Shown: positions 9,506 through 18,452 of the stretch, one piece after another | Numbering within the stretch: position 1 is the first letter of the stretch | Layout: every line of letters begins with the position of its first letter | NCBI GenBank assembly: GCA_017302105.1 | Contig: JAFLCS010000002.1 | Span: 375,001 to 439,000, forward strand | Source of the DNA: Caulobacterales bacterium | GTDB lineage: Bacteria > Pseudomonadota > Alphaproteobacteria > Caulobacterales > Caulobacteraceae | Direction of reading: 5' to 3' | Length of the DNA stretch: 64,000 bases | Notes under the pieces: model-generated | Told to the model about the DNA's origin: nothing | Seen by the model: the letters and a program-made list of their open reading frames with translations, nothing else | The model's database searches: none | Made by a program: the position numbers and the translations under genes

Positions 9506-12500
9506 ATGGCGTTCAACAAGAAGTTTCTGCTGGCGACCACCTTCATCGCTGGACTTGCGATGGCGGCTCCGTCGCTGGCTCAGCAGCAGCAGCAGCAGCC
9601 GTCCAACCAGGACGATGATGATGACGCCGAGCAGGTCGACGACGTTGTCGTGACCGGTTCGCGCATTCGCCGTAACGAGTTCAACTCGTCCGCTCCGGTC
9701 CAGGTGATCACGGGCGACCAGGCCATCATGGAAGGCATGGTCGACACGGCCGAGCTGCTCCAGCAGTCGACCGCCGCGTCGGGTTCGTTCCAGATCGACA
9801 ACACCCTGACGGGTTTCGTCATTGAGGGTGGCCCGGGCGTCAACACGATCTCGCTGCGCGGTCTGGGTGCCAACCGTACCCTGTTCCTGCTGAACGGCCG
9901 CCGCGCCGGTCCGGCTGGTACCCGTGGTCAGGTTCAGGCCGTTGACCTGAACGTCATCCCGGCGGCTCTGATGGAGCGCACCGAAGTCCTGACGGACTCG
10001 GCCTCGACCATCTACGGCTCGGACGCCATCGCCGGCGTCGTCAACTACATCACCCGCACCAACCTGGACGGTCTGGAGGCCTCGGCCTTCTTCCGTTATC
10101 CGGAAGCCGGTGACATCTCCTTCCAGCGCTACAACGTCGGTTGGGGCACGACCTTCGATCGTGGTTATTTCCAGGCGGGCTTCGACTATTACGCCCAGTC
10201 TGCACTGACCCGCGGTGACCGTGAGGGCACCAACTGTACGGCGGACTATCTGTTCAACCCGACGACCATGGAGCGCGTGGATCACCTCGACCAGGTGACG
10301 GGCCAGCCGCAGTGCTACAACATCTTCGCCCAGGCCATCCGCGCGAACGCGGGCTTTGGAACGATGGACTTCATCTTCATGCGGCCCGGCTATAACTATG
10401 GCAACGCCACGACGGGCAACAACTCGCCCATCACCGGCATGGCTCGTCAGGGCCGGCCGGGCTATCCGGCCACCTATACCTATTATGACGGTCGTCATCC
10501 TCTGACGGAACGTGCCACCGTCATCAGCCCGGTGGATCGTTACACCGTCACGGCTTCGGGTGGTTTCGACATCTCGCCGACCACCGAACTCTACGGCGAA
10601 TTCCTGTTCAACCGCCGTATTTCCGAGCAGGACGGGGTGCGTCAGTACTTCCCGACCGTTTGGACTGGCTATCCGGGCGCGCGTCGTCCGGATACGAATG
10701 GCTTCTTCGCCGGCGGCACGATTCTGCCGATCATTCCATTGTATTCGGACCAGGATCAGACCGTCGACTACTATCGCGGCGTCGTCGGCATTCGCGGTGA
10801 CTTCGGTTCCATGTTCGGCGGTGGCTGGCAGTGGGACCTGTACGGTCAGTACTCGCGCTCGGACGGTGAATACACCGGCTCGTTCATCTATAACGACCGC
10901 ACCATCGCCGTCACTGGTATGGCTGCAGGGGCTGGTCCCGCGGACCGCTGTTACGCTGGTGCCGACCTTCCGAATCTCTCGGGCTACAGCTGCGCCTCCC
11001 TGACAGCAGGAGTGCCGTGGACGTCGGAGCGTGTCATCCGTGGCAACTTCAACGACGCCGAGCGCGCCTTCCTGTTCGGCTCGGAAACCGGCACCACCGT
11101 GTACGAGCATATGTACGTCGAAGGTGTGGCCAACGGCGACCTCTTCGACCTGCCGGCCGGCACGGTCGGGGCGGCCCTCGGCTTCCATGTTCGTCGGGAA
11201 TCGATCGACGACCTGCCCGGCGAACAGGCTCGCCGCGGCAACTACTGGGGTTCGACCTCGGCCGGCCACACCGTCGGTGAGGACACGGTTCGCGAACTGT
11301 TCGGCGAGCTGGAAATCCCGATCATCCGTGGCTTCACGGGGATCGACGATCTGACGGTGAACCTGTCGGGCCGTTTCTCGGACTATGACTCCTACGGTTC
11401 GAACTCGACCTACAAGGTCGGTGTGAACTGGCAGATCACCCCGGCTTGGCGCATCCGCTCCACCTTCGGTACGGGCTTCCGGGCTCCGGCGCTGTACGAA
11501 CTGTACCTCGCCAACCAGACCGGCTTCCTGGGCCAGACCTCGGTTGATCCCTGCATCAACTGGGGCGACAGCTCGCACCCGTCCATCCCGGTCAACTGTG
11601 CGACCGGTATCGACCGAAACTCGGACGGCGACTTCCTGGATCCGGGCGACCTGATGCCGGTGACCAGCTCGACCTATACGGCGGCTGGGACTTCGTCGGC
11701 GACGGTGACCTCGCGCGGTGGCCTGGGTGAGCTGGAGCCGGAAACGGCCGAAGCCCTCACCTTCGGCGTGATCTGGACCCCCAGCTTCATCGACCTGTCG
11801 GTGGCGGTGGACTACTTCGACATCCTGATCGAGGACGCCGTTCTGGGTCTGTCGGCCTCGGTCGTGTCTCAGTGCTACGCCGTTCCGGTGGCTCAGTTCG
11901 CGACGAACCCGTTCTGTACGTTCTTCACGCGTTCGACCAACGCCGCGACGCCGCAGATCCTCACGATCGACAACGCCTACCGCAACGTGAACAGCCAGAC
12001 GAACCGTGGCCTGGACCTGAACATCCGCTACAACCACGAGTTCGGCTTCGGTGACCTGACGGTTGCCGGTCAGGCGACGTGGCAGTTCGAGGACATCGTG
12101 GCCCTGCTCGACGGTTCGCTGCCGCAGGACAACAACGGCGAAACGACCGAGCCCGACTTCACCGCCAACTTGAACATCTTCTTCGAGCGTGGTGACTGGA
12201 CCGCCTTCTGGGGCATCAATATGTTCGGCAAGGCCTCGGACACCGAGGCCTTCGGTGCCGACGTCTTCGCCAGCACCCGGTACGCCAACATTCCGGCCGG
12301 CATTGCCTCCGGAAACTGCGCTGCGCCGAACAACTACTGCGTGTACTACAAGCAGTACACGGAGTTCGTGGCGTTCCATAACGTGTCGCTGACCTACCGT
12401 CTGGACGACTGGACCTTCCAGGCCGGTATCCGGAACGTCTTCGACGAGTACAACCCGAGCGCCTCGGCCGGTCAGTACCGCGTCGGCACGACGTCCTACG

Positions 12501-12565
12501 GGATCCCGGGCAACGACGGCCTCATCGGCCGCAGTGGCTGGGTCAACATCACCCGCCGGTTCTAA
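9506..12565 (+). CDS. TonB-dependent outer-membrane receptor
   Basis: 1019 residues from ATG 9506, with GGGGGAAG at 9492-9498 as ribosome site. Signal peptide residues 1-25 (SLA/QQ), then a run of glutamines encoded by a CAG repeat (9582-9599) and a run of aspartates, a low-complexity linker between signal and TonB box (VVVTGSR, 47-53). Plug motifs SLRGLGANRTLFLLNGRRAG and SASTIYGSDAIAGVVNYI, with barrel to the end (SGWVNITRRF). Divergent from the peptidase pair. It differs strongly from the receptor at 571 in the barrel, so the ligands may differ. Function as importer is family knowledge; ligand unknown. Confidence 0.93.
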   Translation: MAFNKKFLLATTFIAGLAMAAPSLAQQQQQQPSNQDDDDDAEQVDDVVVTGSRIRRNEFNSSAPVQVITGDQAIMEGMVDTAELLQQSTAASGSFQIDNTLTGFVIEGGPGVNTISLRGLGANRTLFLLNGRRAGPAGTRGQVQAVDLNVIPAALMERTEVLTDSASTIYGSDAIAGVVNYITRTNLDGLEASAFFRYPEAGDISFQRYNVGWGTTFDRGYFQAGFDYYAQSALTRGDREGTNCTADYLFNPTTMERVDHLDQVTGQPQCYNIFAQAIRANAGFGTMDFIFMRPGYNYGNATTGNNSPITGMARQGRPGYPATYTYYDGRHPLTERATVISPVDRYTVTASGGFDISPTTELYGEFLFNRRISEQDGVRQYFPTVWTGYPGARRPDTNGFFAGGTILPIIPLYSDQDQTVDYYRGVVGIRGDFGSMFGGGWQWDLYGQYSRSDGEYTGSFIYNDRTIAVTGMAAGAGPADRCYAGADLPNLSGYSCASLTAGVPWTSERVIRGNFNDAERAFLFGSETGTTVYEHMYVEGVANGDLFDLPAGTVGAALGFHVRRESIDDLPGEQARRGNYWGSTSAGHTVGEDTVRELFGELEIPIIRGFTGIDDLTVNLSGRFSDYDSYGSNSTYKVGVNWQITPAWRIRSTFGTGFRAPALYELYLANQTGFLGQTSVDPCINWGDSSHPSIPVNCATGIDRNSDGDFLDPGDLMPVTSSTYTAAGTSSATVTSRGGLGELEPETAEALTFGVIWTPSFIDLSVAVDYFDILIEDAVLGLSASVVSQCYAVPVAQFATNPFCTFFTRSTNAATPQILTIDNAYRNVNSQTNRGLDLNIRYNHEFGFGDLTVAGQATWQFEDIVALLDGSLPQDNNGETTEPDFTANLNIFFERGDWTAFWGINMFGKASDTEAFGADVFASTRYANIPAGIASGNCAAPNNYCVYYKQYTEFVAFHNVSLTYRLDDWTFQAGIRNVFDEYNPSASAGQYRVGTTSYGIPGNDGLIGRSGWVNITRRF

Positions 12566-12590
12566 TCAACCGACGGAGCCTAAAAGGGAG

Positions 12591-12625
12591 GGGGCGACGG
12601 AGCGATCCGTCGCCCCTTCTTCTTT
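12591..12625 (+). terminator. Terminator after the second receptor
   Basis: GGGGCGACGGA, loop GCGA, TCCGTCGCCCC, then TTCTTCTTT. A perfect 11-bp stem 26 bases after the stop codon. Confidence 0.88.
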
Positions 12626-12709
12626 GGACCGGCCGTGACAAGGTCCGCGCTGCCCACCGTTCGGTCAGGGCAGGGCCTCGAGTACCTTCATTCTGGGGGA
12701 TCGCGTCGG

Positions 12710-12782
12710 TAGGCCCGGCAGGACTCGAACCTGCAACCAGACCGTTATGAGCGGTCGGCTCTAACCATTGAGCTACGGGCCC
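12710..12782 (-). tRNA. tRNA with anticodon CAU, probably tRNA-Ile2
   Basis: A 73-nt cloverleaf: acceptor GGGCCCG/CGGGCCT (G1-U72 wobble), D arm GCTC/GAGC with an 8-nt loop, anticodon stem GACCG/CGGTC with loop CTCATAA (anticodon CAT), a 5-nt variable loop, T arm GCAGG-TTCGAGT-CCTGC, discriminator A. CCA is not encoded (CCG follows). The C4-G69 and C5-G68 pairs and the short D loop match the TilS-modified tRNA-Ile2 (lysidine at C34, reads AUA) rather than elongator or initiator Met. CAU tRNAs are often labelled Met by default. Confidence 0.9.
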
Positions 12783-12944
12783 GCCGAGGCGGTGTGCTGC
12801 CCCTAGCAGGCCCTGACGCGCGCCGTCAAAGGGCCACGATTGCGCCATGAGGCTGGACGGAGCCTGACGGACCTTTCAGGCGTTCATTCATCCAGGAGCG
12901 GCTAAGCCAGCTGTCCGATCCGACCCATTCAAAGGGAACCCCAG

Positions 12945-13679
12945 ATGAAAGCTCTCTTGCGCGCCTCAGCTCTCGCTCTCACCCTGGCTGTGGCGGTCCC
13001 CGCCGTGGCCCAGGCCCAGACCATGTCCGATATGCACGCCCAGATGACCGCACCGACCTTCACGCTGAGCGCGTCGGGAGAGGTGCGTATTGCGCCTGAC
13101 ATGGCGACGATCACGACGGGCGTTCAGACCCAGGCCGCCACGGCGGCAGAGGCTATGGCCCAGAACCGCACCCAGATGAACCAGGTGGTCGCGGCCTTGC
13201 GTCGTCAGGGCATCGAAGAGCGCCACATTCAGACTTCCGGACTGAATCTGAACGCCGTCTATGACTACCCCCAGAATGAACAGCCCCGTCTGCGGGGCTA
13301 TCAGGCCTCGAACCAGGTGACGATTCAGGTTCATGATCTCGATGGTCTGGGCCAGGCCATCGATGCCGTCGTTGCCGCCGGTGCCAATCAGATCAATGGC
13401 GTGGCCTTCGGACTCAGCGACCCGCGCGCTGCCGAGGATCAGGCGCGCCGGGCAGCCGTCCGCGCGCTGCAGGCCAAGGCGCAACTCTATGCCGAAGCGA
13501 CAGGAATGCGGCTCGTGGGGCTGCGCAGTCTGTCCGAAGGCGGCGGCTACCAGCCGCAGCCGCCGGTGATGTATGCCCGGGCCGAGGCCATGGATATGGG
13601 CGGGGCCGCGACGCCGGTTCAGGGCGGTGAGCTGGTGGTCCGCATCGATATCTCGGGCGTTTATGAGCTTAGCCGGTAG
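12945..13679 (+). CDS. Periplasmic SIMPL domain (DUF541) protein
   Basis: 244 residues from ATG 12945. Signal peptide to about residue 24 (AQA). The rest is one SIMPL domain: FTLSASGEVRIAPDMATITTGV at the front, then NRTQMNQVVAALRRQGIEERHIQTSGLNLNAVYDY, and the RVVDISGVYEL-like end. The family includes E. coli YggE and BP26 of Brucella, channel-like oligomeric periplasmic proteins linked to oxidative stress; exact role uncertain. Stands alone between the tRNA and sppA. Confidence 0.85.
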   Translation: MKALLRASALALTLAVAVPAVAQAQTMSDMHAQMTAPTFTLSASGEVRIAPDMATITTGVQTQAATAAEAMAQNRTQMNQVVAALRRQGIEERHIQTSGLNLNAVYDYPQNEQPRLRGYQASNQVTIQVHDLDGLGQAIDAVVAAGANQINGVAFGLSDPRAAEDQARRAAVRALQAKAQLYAEATGMRLVGLRSLSEGGGYQPQPPVMYARAEAMDMGGAATPVQGGELVVRIDISGVYELSR

Positions 13680-13700
13680 GGCAAAGGCTTCTGCATGGCG

Positions 13701-13731
13701 CGTCACCCCTGCGAAGACTGCGGGGGTGACG
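13701..13731. repeat. REP-like palindrome
   Basis: CGTCACCCC and GGGGTGACG form a perfect 9-bp inverted repeat around a 13-nt centre, 21 bases after the SIMPL gene stop. It resembles dispersed intergenic palindromes of Alphaproteobacteria and could also end transcription. Confidence 0.5.
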
Positions 13732-13822
13732 ACCGTGCGGGCGTGTCGAACTCGGAATCGATCGACCCGGCCTGGGCGGTCCCTTCCCGGACGACGAGGA
13801 CCAGGGCCGAAATCAGTCGCAT
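13703..13822 (-). CDS. Possible 39-residue small protein
   Basis: ATG at 13822 on the minus strand has a perfect GGAGG six bases upstream and opens 39 codons beginning MRLISALVLVVREG. A short hydrophobic N-terminus is followed by a polar tail, and its last codons run into the REP-like palindrome. It lies in the 299-base gap between the SIMPL gene and sppA (13680-13978), which otherwise shows no gene. Coding status is uncertain: the strong ribosome site argues for it, the short length and overlap with a repeat against. Confidence 0.3.
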   Translation of the reverse strand: MRLISALVLVVREGTAQAGSIDSEFDTPARSSPPQSSQG

Positions 13823-13978
13823 AACGATCCTCCATGTGACGGCTCAATCGTCGGTAAGCGGCGACCGCGAGCCAGGCCTCGGCTTCTCCCTTACGGCGTC
13901 TTCATTTGACGGTTACGGACCGCTCCCTATACCCGTGATGAGGGTGCCGTTCGGAGTGCCACGGGGATTGCCGGTTCA

Positions 13979-15763
13979 ATGAAACAGTTTTTCACCACCA
14001 TGGCGGCGGTGTTCGTTGCCCTGTTGCTTTTCGCGGGCCTGCCGTTCCTGTTTTTCACCGGCTGGCTGGTGTCGTCCATCACCTCGCCGCGGGCGACCGG
14101 TCCTTCGGGCCCGGTGGTCATCGAACTGGACCTGCGTCAGGGCCTGACGGACCAGGCTCCCCAGAACCCCTTCGCTGTGTTCTCCAGCAGCGGCCTGTCG
14201 GTGATGAGTGTCGTCGAGGTGCTGGACCGGGCCCAGGACGACGATGATGTGCGCGGCCTGTTCATCCGACTGCCGGAGACCGGAATGAGCCCGGCCGCCG
14301 CCGACGAGGTGCGCCAGGCCATCAGTCGCTTCCGGCGCGCCGGCAAGCCGGTGATCGCCCACAGCCAGGGCATGATGCAGCTGGGAGCGGTGTCGTCGTC
14401 CTATATGGTTGGAGCCGCCGCCGATGAATTCTGGCTTCAGGCCAATGCGGCGCTTCAGGCCTCTGGCCTTCAGACCGAGGAGATCTTCTTTGCCCGCGCG
14501 TTTGAACGCTACGGCATCGACGCGCAATACGAGCAGCGTTATGAGTACAAGAACGCCGTAAACCCCTATCTACAAAGCGATTTTACCGCCGCGCACCGCG
14601 AGGCGACGCTGGGCTGGATGAACTCGGTCTATCTGTCGGCCGTCGCCAATGCTGCGCGTGATCGCGATCTGGATCGCACCGTTCTGCAGGCCGCCCTGGA
14701 GGCAGGTCCCGCGATGGGCGAGGCGGCGCGCGAGCGTGGCCTGGTCGACCGGCTCGGCCAGGTCGAGGAGGCCGAACAGCGGGCCCTGACCCGCGCCGGC
14801 GAGAATGCCGAAACCGTCAGCTTCGCAGACTATGCGGCTCGGCCCGACAGGCGACGCCACAGTGGGCCCGTGATCGCCGTGATCGAGGCCGAAGGGCCGA
14901 TCGTGACCGGGGCGGGGGGAAGCGCCAGTCCGTTCGGCAGCGCCTCGACCATCTATTCCGATCGGACGGCGGAGGCGATCTATGACGCCATCGAGGACGA
15001 GGATGTTCGGGCCATCGTCTTCCGGGTTTCATCTCCGGGGGGCTCCGACGTCGCGTCTGAGCAGATCCTGGCAGCGGTGCGAGCGGCGGTGGCCGCCGGC
15101 AAGCCGGTTGTCGTATCGATGGGGGCCTATGCCGCTTCGGGCGGCTACTGGATCAGCTCCGAAGCCAGCCACATCGTCGCCCAGCCTTCCACCTTGACGG
15201 GATCGATCGGCGTGTTCGGCGGCAAGTTCGTCCTGCGCGAGGCGCTGGCCCGCTTCGGTGTCGACATTCGCACCCTGTCGGTCGGCGGCGAGACGGCGGA
15301 TATGTTCTCGCCGGCCGAAGAGTTCTCTGCGGCCGACCGCGCGGCCTTCTCGGGCTGGATGGATCAGATCTATGAGGGCTTCATTCAGCGGGTTTCGCGC
15401 GGGCGCAATATTCCGATTGATCGGGTGCGCGAGATCGCCCGTGGTCGGGTCTGGACGGGGACCGACGCGCTTCGCCTCGGCTTGGTCGACGAGCTTGGGG
15501 GCTTCCACGAAGCCGTGCGCCGCGCCCAGATCCTGGCCGAAATCGGCGAGGACGAAGAAGTCCAGCTGCGTCGCTTCCCCGCCCAGCAGGGCTTCTGGGA
15601 ACAGCTTGGCCTGGCCTTTGGCGGCGGGGCTGAGGCGGCGCGCGCCCTGATTTCCCTGGGTGCCATCGCCAATGATCCGGACGTCCAGGCGGCGGTGCGC
15701 GACATCCAGCGTGCCCGTGCCCAGTCGGAAGGCGCCCACGTCCTGGCGGACGAGCCGGTCTAG
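13979..15763 (+). CDS. sppA: Signal peptide peptidase SppA, 67-kDa type
   Basis: 594 residues. One N-terminal membrane anchor (about residues 5-32), then two tandem ClpP-like S49 domains. The catalytic Lys is K191 in YEYKNAVNPY (first domain) and the nucleophile Ser is S387 in YAASGGYWIS (second domain), the split dyad of the long SppA type. It degrades cleaved signal peptides in the membrane with the catalytic bowl facing the periplasm. No strong ribosome site precedes the ATG. Length fits the long family. Confidence 0.93.
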   Translation: MKQFFTTMAAVFVALLLFAGLPFLFFTGWLVSSITSPRATGPSGPVVIELDLRQGLTDQAPQNPFAVFSSSGLSVMSVVEVLDRAQDDDDVRGLFIRLPETGMSPAAADEVRQAISRFRRAGKPVIAHSQGMMQLGAVSSSYMVGAAADEFWLQANAALQASGLQTEEIFFARAFERYGIDAQYEQRYEYKNAVNPYLQSDFTAAHREATLGWMNSVYLSAVANAARDRDLDRTVLQAALEAGPAMGEAARERGLVDRLGQVEEAEQRALTRAGENAETVSFADYAARPDRRRHSGPVIAVIEAEGPIVTGAGGSASPFGSASTIYSDRTAEAIYDAIEDEDVRAIVFRVSSPGGSDVASEQILAAVRAAVAAGKPVVVSMGAYAASGGYWISSEASHIVAQPSTLTGSIGVFGGKFVLREALARFGVDIRTLSVGGETADMFSPAEEFSAADRAAFSGWMDQIYEGFIQRVSRGRNIPIDRVREIARGRVWTGTDALRLGLVDELGGFHEAVRRAQILAEIGEDEEVQLRRFPAQQGFWEQLGLAFGGGAEAARALISLGAIANDPDVQAAVRDIQRARAQSEGAHVLADEPV

Positions 15764-16091
15764 GCAAGGCGACAGATTGGACCAGGCTCAAGGGGGCGTG
15801 GTCAGGCTGATCGACGGCGTGTACCCGGTCGAAAGCCACGGGCACGGCTGAATCCTTCCTGACGACCGACCGTCAGGAGCCGCTTGTTTCCCGGTGAAGC
15901 TGCGGTGCTGTGGTGCGACCGTCTACCTGGTTCGCCAGTGCGTCGGGCAGGCCGCGCCTGAGGGGCCGGGCGTGCACGGACACGCCAGCTCGCGGGAAGC
16001 CGTGGATCGGGGTCGCCGTTCGTCGGTCTGCCGGCATCCTGCCGAGCGGACCCCGGCGTCGGCCGTTCCGGTCAATCCGAAGTGTTTGGCC
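15764..16091. other. Gap between sppA and the dipeptidyl-peptidase gene
   Basis: Convergent intergenic space. It has a hairpin TCCTGACG/CGTCAGGA at 15857-15878 without a clear T run, a weak terminator candidate for sppA. Nothing else is supported here. Confidence 0.4.
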
Positions 16092-18308
16092 CTAGTCGTC
16101 AGCCAGTTCGCGCCCGAAGAAGTCCAGCCAGGTCCGCCACTGTTGCAACTGGCGCGGATTGCCGCGAACGCCATGGCGCTGGCCGGGATAGAGCATCATT
16201 TCGAACGGCATGGAACGCTCCTGCAGGCCGTTGATGACCCGCGTGGCATTCTCGAAGATGACGTTGTCGTCAGCCATGCCGTGCATGATCATCAGGCGGC
16301 CTTCGAGGTTCTCCAGGCGCGGAATGACATCGGAGGCCGCATAGCCCGCCGCATTGTCCTGGGGCGTGCCCATGAACCGCTCGGTGTAATGGGTGTCGTA
16401 AAGGCTCCATTCCGTCGGTGGTGCCCCGGAAGCCCCGGCCGCAAGGTCAAATCGCGGGTCGGTCATCATCATCAGGACCATAAAGCCGCCATAGCTCCAG
16501 CCCGTTGCGCCGATCCGCGCCGGGTCGATGTAGGGCTGGGTCCGCAGCCATTGCAGACCCGCCGCCTGATCATCGACCTCGACGGTGCCGAGGTTGCGGT
16601 CCAGCGCCGTCTGGAAGCCCGCCGACCGGTTCGATGAGCCCCGGTTGTCCAGGCGGAACACTACATAGCCGGCCTCAAGAAACAGCCGCGACGCCACTGA
16701 CTGCCAGCTCCGCGTCACCCGCTGGACGCCCGGTCCGCCGTAAACCTCGATGATCGCCGGATACTCGCGTGTCGGATCAAAGTCCGGTGGGGTCAGGATC
16801 TGATACCAGAGGTCAGACCCGTCCTCAGCCTGGATCGTTCCGTAGGTCGGAACCGTGTGGCGCGCGGTGAACGGCGCATAGGGGTGATCTGCGTCCAGCG
16901 CATTCTCTTCGATCCAGCGCAGCCGCCCGCCGTCCGGGGCGTAGAGCGCGGTATTCGGCGGCGTGGCCGGGTCCGAATAGCTGCCGACAAAGACGCCGGC
17001 CTCACCGACATCGGCGCTCCACCAGCCTTCACCGCCGGTGATCCGCTCGGGCGCGGACTGGCCGTCCAGATCGGTGACGTACAGATGCTGCTGGGTCGGG
17101 TCGTCGATCGAGGCCATGAACCAGACCCGCCCGGCGTCCTCATCGACGTGCTCGACGCCCCGGATCGGCCAGTCGCCCTGGGTCACCTGATGGGCTAGGG
17201 CACCGTCCGGGCCATAGCGATACAGGTGCAGATTGCCGTCGCGGTCCGAGCTCCACAGGAAACCGCCGTCGGCCAGTGGCGTGAAGTCGTGGGTCAGGTC
17301 CACCCAGTGGTCGTTGGTCTCGGTCAGGATGACGCGGCTGTCGCTGGTGCGCGGATTGACGGCCAGCAGATCGAGGGTCCGCTGATCGCGCGACTGGCGC
17401 TGGACATAGAGGGTGCGGCCGTCGCCCGACCAGTCGACCCGCGCGACATAGATGTCGGCATTCTCGCCCAGATCGACCTGGCGACGGTCCCCGACCGTCA
17501 TGTCGTGAACCCAGACCTGGACCACCGCATTCGGACGGCCCGCGCGCGGGTAACGCTGCTCGATGGTGGTCGCGCCGGATCCCTGGATATCCAGGCGCGG
17601 AATGATGTCGACACCGCTTTCATCCACGCGGGTCAGGGCGATGTAGCGTTCGTCCGGACTCCACCAATAGCCGGTGTCGCGATCCATCTCCTCCTGCGCG
17701 ATGAATTCTGCCGTCGCCCAGGTAATCGGCCCGTCTCCGTCCGAAGTGACTGGAATTTCAAAGCCGTTGGCCAGGTCATAGACGACCAGATCCTGGTTCC
17801 GCACCCAGGACACATAGTTGCCGTTCGGAGAGACCTTGGCGTCGATCTCGTCGGCTTCCGTCTCGGTCAGACGCCGGACCGAACCGTCCTCGCGGTTGGC
17901 CAGGAAGACATCCCCTTCCAGAGGGGTCAGAATGAAGCGGCCCTGGTCGTCCCAGGAATATTCCACGACGCCTCGTTGGCTGATCCGCATCCGCTCGCGC
18001 CGGGCGCGCTCGGCCTCGGACAGCTCGCCGGCGTCCGGCACCAGCGCCCTGGCATCCACCAATCGGAAAGGCTCTCCGCCGGTCACCGGTGCCGCCCACA
18101 GGTCCAGCACGTCCGCGTCGTCCTGGCGCGGCAGCAGATAGGCGACCAGTTCACCATCGGGCGAAAGGGTCACGGACCGTGCGGTCGGGCCATTCAGGCT
18201 GGGGTTGTCGAAGACTCGTTCGGGGGTCAGGCGCTCCTGGGCGAGGGCCGCGGAGGTCAGGGTGGCGAGGGTCGCGAGCGAGGTCGCAGCAAGCAGGGAC
18301 AGTTTCAT
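16092..18308 (-). CDS. Dipeptidyl-peptidase IV (S9B), exported
   Basis: 738 residues. Signal peptide 1-23 (ALA/QE). The DPP IV propeller domain is followed by the hydrolase domain. The double-Glu motif that grips the substrate amino terminus is present at E206-E207 (FIAQEEMDRDTGYWWSPDE). Catalytic Ser605 (GWSYGGF), Asp680 (HGMADDNV), His712 (GQRHGVRG). It removes X-Pro or X-Ala dipeptides from peptide N-termini in the periplasm. Single gene divergent from the hydroxyacid dehydrogenase. A third S9 enzyme in 18 kb, which fits a proteolytic, peptide-feeding lifestyle. Confidence 0.95.
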   Translation of the reverse strand: MKLSLLAATSLATLATLTSAALAQERLTPERVFDNPSLNGPTARSVTLSPDGELVAYLLPRQDDADVLDLWAAPVTGGEPFRLVDARALVPDAGELSEAERARRERMRISQRGVVEYSWDDQGRFILTPLEGDVFLANREDGSVRRLTETEADEIDAKVSPNGNYVSWVRNQDLVVYDLANGFEIPVTSDGDGPITWATAEFIAQEEMDRDTGYWWSPDERYIALTRVDESGVDIIPRLDIQGSGATTIEQRYPRAGRPNAVVQVWVHDMTVGDRRQVDLGENADIYVARVDWSGDGRTLYVQRQSRDQRTLDLLAVNPRTSDSRVILTETNDHWVDLTHDFTPLADGGFLWSSDRDGNLHLYRYGPDGALAHQVTQGDWPIRGVEHVDEDAGRVWFMASIDDPTQQHLYVTDLDGQSAPERITGGEGWWSADVGEAGVFVGSYSDPATPPNTALYAPDGGRLRWIEENALDADHPYAPFTARHTVPTYGTIQAEDGSDLWYQILTPPDFDPTREYPAIIEVYGGPGVQRVTRSWQSVASRLFLEAGYVVFRLDNRGSSNRSAGFQTALDRNLGTVEVDDQAAGLQWLRTQPYIDPARIGATGWSYGGFMVLMMMTDPRFDLAAGASGAPPTEWSLYDTHYTERFMGTPQDNAAGYAASDVIPRLENLEGRLMIMHGMADDNVIFENATRVINGLQERSMPFEMMLYPGQRHGVRGNPRQLQQWRTWLDFFGRELADD

Positions 18309-18452
18309 GCGCTGACGCTAGCCTGCCAGCGGCGTAGGTGCCAGTCGCCGCGCGGGGTTCGTGTCAGAAATGCCTGGGAGCAGGGGTGGAGCGCCGGGTG
18401 CGAACTGATCGCCTCTCGGACCCTCGGTCACTGATGGGCTATATGTAGGGCC

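Noticed and set aside
9582-9599. CAG repeat as a possible phase-variable tract in the second receptor
   Set aside because: A trinucleotide repeat changes glutamine number without shifting frame, so it cannot switch expression; noted only as a linker feature.
9479-12379. Long open frame antisense to the second receptor
   Set aside because: Same shadow effect; sequence is low-complexity Arg/Val-rich without domains.
12549-12848. Apparent 99-residue protein over the tRNA
   Set aside because: It contains the VAQWLEPTAHNGLVAGSSPAGP-type reading that arises when a tRNA is translated; the tRNA explains the region.
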